From Patescibacteria group bacterium (GTDB taxonomy: Bacteria; Patescibacteriota; Patescibacteriia; 2-12-FULL-60-25), in contig JARGGJ010000019.1 in NCBI GenBank assembly GCA_029210915.1, forward strand, positions 1-32,856: a stretch of 32,856 nt of DNA, read 5' to 3'. This document shows, piece by piece, positions 30,826 through 32,856 of this stretch. Each line of letters begins with the position of its first letter. The first letter of the stretch is position 1. The position numbers were made by a program, and so were the translations under genes. The notes beneath the pieces are model-generated. The model made no database searches. It had not been told where the DNA came from and saw nothing but the letters and a program-made list of their open reading frames with translations.

Positions 30826-30908
30826 CTCAGCCGAATGATCGGCTGAGTCTAATAGTTCTTTGAATGTCTTGCCCCCTTTAGCACTTGCTAGAGGGGGTAT
30901 TTTTTTAC
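30826..30908 (+). terminator. Double hairpin with Rho-independent terminator after gene B
   Basis: The first stem is CTCAGCCGA/TCGGCTGAG (30826-30847). The second is CCCCCTTTAGC/GCTAGAGGGGG (30872-30897), followed by TATTTTTTT. Gene B is therefore an independent unit from gene C. Confidence 0.9.
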
Positions 30909-31070
30909 CTTGATTACCAGGATTACAAACCGATTTTTAGGATTGTTATTTAAGTTTTTTGGTCTATGTTTAGCAAAAACTATATTGGGTAAACTGTATT
31001 TTGAGCGTTATCTTGATTGACTATACGGAGCCAGGACCAAGTACGCAGGACCATATACCGGTACGTGAGC
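30909..31070. other. AT-rich spacer between genes B and C
   Basis: The composition returns to chromosome-like AT richness. Short words 'ccaggacca', 'gcaggacca' and 'taccggtac' occur near 31030-31065. I see no gene and no strong structure until the promoter at 31071. Confidence 0.5.
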
Positions 31071-31135
31071 TTGACAAAAGTGCAGAAATTTGCCTAAATG
31101 AGGCTACGAACCAGGTCTTTTCTCCAAAAAAGGAG
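31071..31135 (+). promoter_or_regulatory. Promoter and leader of island gene C
   Basis: TTGACA (31071-31076), a 17-base spacer with TG-c, then CTAAAT (31094-31099), the strongest promoter in the island. The extended word CTAAATGAGGCTA nearly equals that of gene B. Downstream, CTCC-AAAAAA-GGAG (31122-31135) can fold over the Shine-Dalgarno sequence AGGAG, which sits eight bases before the ATG. Confidence 0.7.
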
Positions 31136-31143
31136 TTTCAAAA

Positions 31144-32436
31144 ATGACACGGACTTTCACAATCATTTCGGTATTTGTTTTTTCATTTCTGGTTGCATCG
31201 TCCGCAAAAGCGGAGCCGGTAACCAATCAAACGGACTTGGGCAGGTGTATCGCAGAATGCGAAGCCAGCTTAAAGCTGATTTGCTTTGATGAAACCAATC
31301 GTGACATCTCGATGATGTGCGGTGCGGTTGAATCTTGTAAAAAACTGGACGCAGGTGATGTTTCGGCGGCGTCGGCGCTTTTGGGTGCTTGCTACGAAGG
31401 GGTGACCAATCATTGCCCCTCCAATTGCCTGCCGGGTGATGGAACCGCAACCACGGATCCACCGGTAAAAAAGAGCCCGCCCAAACAAGTGCGCAGACCT
31501 CCACCCAGGAAGGACTTGTGCAAAGATGCTGGAGGTTTCTACATCACAGAGCCCGGTGGGACAGAGAAATTCTGTTACACTCATCAGGCGATGTACGAGC
31601 ACTTGCTGGGCATCGAAGCTCGCTTGGCTGAACTGGAAAGAAAGGCCAAGGGCCATGTCGACAATGGCGAGCCGGTGCCTTTTGATTTGCGGCGCGATTA
31701 CCAGAGCGAGAAACAACTTCTCATGGATATCGATAGAAGCCTTGTGGGTATGAACGAGCAGTTGCATGTCATGAGCAATCGCATCATCGAGTACGCACGG
31801 CATTTCGAACAGCGATTGGCAGAGCTCGATGGCCGTGTGACTGCAAACGAGTCCAACATTCGCGGACTCACAGGCAAGGTCGATGAACTCGATCAGAGGC
31901 AAACGGGCAATATCAAGCCGGCGCTTACCGGTTGGAGTGTGAGCCCGTACTTTACGGTGCAAGCGTTTGACCTTTATGGTGAAACGCAGTACGCCGGCGG
32001 TTTGGAGCTTGGGGTTTACCCCTCGCTTGCTACCAACGGGCGTCATCGCTTGGCTATCAACCTTGGTTTTGGCAAAGCGGCCGATTACTTCGAGAAGAGC
32101 ATGGTGCAACACCATCTCTTTGGCGGGTATGGCTACTATGCCAAAGAAGGTAGTGTGGCGGTTGGCCTCGGAGTTAATCGCTACAGCCTCACGGATGTTC
32201 AGCAAGGCCGGCTCTTTTGGGTTGGTCCGCAGTTGGATGGAAAGATCAACCTCGCCGACCTTAGCGATTCGAGTGTAAAGGATAAGGGCACGTACCTGTT
32301 CCTCGGCGCACGAATCGGAGTCGGCTATCGCTACGGGCGCCATGGGATCTTGGATCCCAAGTTCGAACCGGTGCAAGGCCGGTTTGATGTGCCCTTCACG
32401 TTCAGCCTCGGAGTACAGGGTATTCCGATTCTGTAA
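31144..32436 (+). CDS. Secreted Cys-rich, coiled-coil and beta-barrel-like surface protein (island gene C)
   Basis: A signal peptide (1-23) ends AKA before Glu24. Residues 24-100 hold about eight cysteines (CIAECEASLKLICF, SCKKLD, CPSNCLPGD). A proline/lysine linker follows (about 108-125), then a further Cys pair. Residues about 148-255 are a coiled coil with clear heptads (LLGIEARLAELERK, FEQRLAELDGRVTANESN). Residues about 258-430 alternate short strands and glycine turns (SVSPYFTVQAF, YAGGLELGVYP, IGVGYRYG) like a small outer-membrane barrel, ending GVQGIPIL. The order head, stalk, barrel matches island gene A, although the sequences are not obviously homologous by eye. It has its own strong promoter and a terminator 36 bases downstream. 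Function unknown. Confidence 0.75.
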   Translation: MTRTFTIISVFVFSFLVASSAKAEPVTNQTDLGRCIAECEASLKLICFDETNRDISMMCGAVESCKKLDAGDVSAASALLGACYEGVTNHCPSNCLPGDGTATTDPPVKKSPPKQVRRPPPRKDLCKDAGGFYITEPGGTEKFCYTHQAMYEHLLGIEARLAELERKAKGHVDNGEPVPFDLRRDYQSEKQLLMDIDRSLVGMNEQLHVMSNRIIEYARHFEQRLAELDGRVTANESNIRGLTGKVDELDQRQTGNIKPALTGWSVSPYFTVQAFDLYGETQYAGGLELGVYPSLATNGRHRLAINLGFGKAADYFEKSMVQHHLFGGYGYYAKEGSVAVGLGVNRYSLTDVQQGRLFWVGPQLDGKINLADLSDSSVKDKGTYLFLGARIGVGYRYGRHGILDPKFEPVQGRFDVPFTFSLGVQGIPIL

Positions 32437-32445
32437 CTTCACATT

Positions 32446-32465
32446 AAAGCTTCTAGCCTCTAGCT
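32446..32465. repeat. Right island-flanking direct repeat
   Basis: AAGCTTCTAGCCTCTAGC is identical to the left copy at 27416-27435, followed here by TGCTAGCCC. It starts ten bases after the stop of gene C. Confidence 0.75.
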
Positions 32466-32471
32466 GCTAGC

Positions 32472-32502
32472 CCCTCTCTGAATTTTTGGAGAGGGTTTTT
32501 TT
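32472..32502 (+). terminator. Terminator of island gene C
   Basis: CCCTCTC (32472-32478) pairs with GAGAGGG (32489-32495), followed by seven T. Confidence 0.88.
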
Positions 32503-32514
32503 ATTGCTTTGGGA

Positions 32515-32543
32515 TAAACTCACCCCAACCCCTCTCTTAAGAT
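32515..32543. repeat. Left arm of the long palindrome, truncated by the IS element
   Basis: AACTCACCCCAACCCCTCTC and then TTAAGATT match the left arm at 13665-13693. The expected mirror arm is missing; at 32544 the sequence changes to TGTGTTTTTAGC, taken here as the IS end. Confidence 0.65.
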
Positions 32544-32856
32544 TGTGTTTTTAGCAAGCGTTGTCGCATTTTTCATAAAATGAGGACAGTTTTTGGAAGG
32601 GGGTTTGATTGTTTAGGCTCATGTGAGCTCTCTTGTGATTATAATGATCGACAAATTCATATAAAGAAGCACGTCTTTCTTCACAGGAACTAAAATGATT
32701 TTTTCTTAACCATTCGTACACGATGGTTTTAATCACCCTTTCTGCTTTGCCATTGGTCCAAGGATGATATGGTTTTGTAAATCTTTGAATAATACCGAAT
32801 CTGGCACAAGCTGCGGCAAATGCATGACTATTGTTTCCTTTGTACTCGCCACCATT
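32544..32856 (-). mobile_element. IS481-family insertion sequence, partial (one end only)
   Basis: The element starts with TGT, as IS481-family ends usually do, and carries the transposase C-terminus on the minus strand. The rest lies beyond the window. It interrupts a copy of the palindromic repeat known in full at 13666-13772. Confidence 0.6.
32551..32856 (-). CDS. IS481-family transposase, C-terminal part
   Basis: The minus-strand frame is open from the window edge to TAA at 32551 and encodes about 101 residues of an rve-type DDE integrase core. It reads NGGEYKGN (just after the second catalytic Asp of the usual DNG motif, which is cut off). Then come RFGIIQRFTKPYHPWTNGKAER, whose Glu is the third catalytic residue, the helix VIKTIVYEWLRK, and the typical C-terminal YNHKRAHMSLNNQTPFQKL. 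No frameshift is seen in the visible part, so the element may be active. AT-rich codon use agrees with the chromosome rather than with the island. Confidence 0.88.
   Translation of the reverse strand, partial: NGGEYKGNNSHAFAAACARFGIIQRFTKPYHPWTNGKAERVIKTIVYEWLRKNHFSSCEERRASLYEFVDHYNHKRAHMSLNNQTPFQKLSSFYEKCDNAC

Noticed and set aside
31270-32442. Minus-strand open frame of 390 codons antisense to gene C
   Set aside because: It has no recognisable domain or start signal and lies opposite a gene with promoter, Shine-Dalgarno sequence and signal peptide.

Overview
The window looks like a Patescibacteria (Candidate Phyla Radiation) chromosome segment, most likely Parcubacteria-like. The gene set is typical of that group: a membrane-anchored baseplate-J-like protein, an RseP-type protease, AI-2E-type and Wzz-like membrane proteins, several lineage-restricted hypotheticals, and an isolated informational cluster. 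Genes mostly lack a Shine-Dalgarno sequence, and intergenic spaces are full of small palindromic repeats. TGA is used as a normal stop, so this is not one of the recoded CPR lineages. The lineage call is an inference from gene content; no rRNA gene is present.

Layout. 237-2814: murI, a hypothetical and rseP on +. 2918-6987: pheS, a small membrane protein and pheT; pheT carries three in-frame palindromic insertions. 7106-8007 (-): an encapsulated-ferritin-like protein and a zinc phospholipase C-like protein. 8169-13654 (+): a small membrane protein, dnaE and a baseplate-J-like membrane protein. 13786-15908 (+): a promoter, a T-box leader and thrS, which lacks the TGS domain. 15993-18422 (-): a large charged helical hypothetical. 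18585-21033 (-): smpB, ssrA (tmRNA), infC, rpmI, rplT, ending at a strong terminator. 21170-21934 (+): a protein that reads as a double-stranded-RNA-binding domain joined to a PD-(D/E)XK-like nuclease domain. 21994-26886 (+): an AI-2E transporter, two membrane hypotheticals, an HtrA-like protein whose catalytic residues appear lost, and a Wzz-like protein.

27416-32465 is a different kind of DNA: three G+C-rich genes with strong Shine-Dalgarno sequences. Two encode secreted proteins with a Cys-containing head, a helical/coiled-coil middle and a beta-barrel-like C-terminus. The middle gene encodes a lipoprotein-like protein with MopE-type Asp/Cys repeats. An 18-20 bp direct repeat lies on both sides of the island. 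The window ends in the 3' part of an IS481-type transposase gene inserted into a copy of the genome's own palindromic repeat.

A second theme is repeat biology. One class is long hairpins built of 8-11 bp words repeated within each arm; it separates many of the genes between 2.8 and 20.6 kb. The other class is a three-arm element, CCCCCTTT-AAAGGGGGATT-AGGGGGATT and its sequence variants; it occurs between genes and, in frame, inside pheT. The best candidates for undescribed biology are the dsRBD-nuclease fusion, the word-iterated hairpins, the coding palindromes, the CPR T-box leader, the 25-residue tmRNA tag and the G+C-rich surface-protein island.
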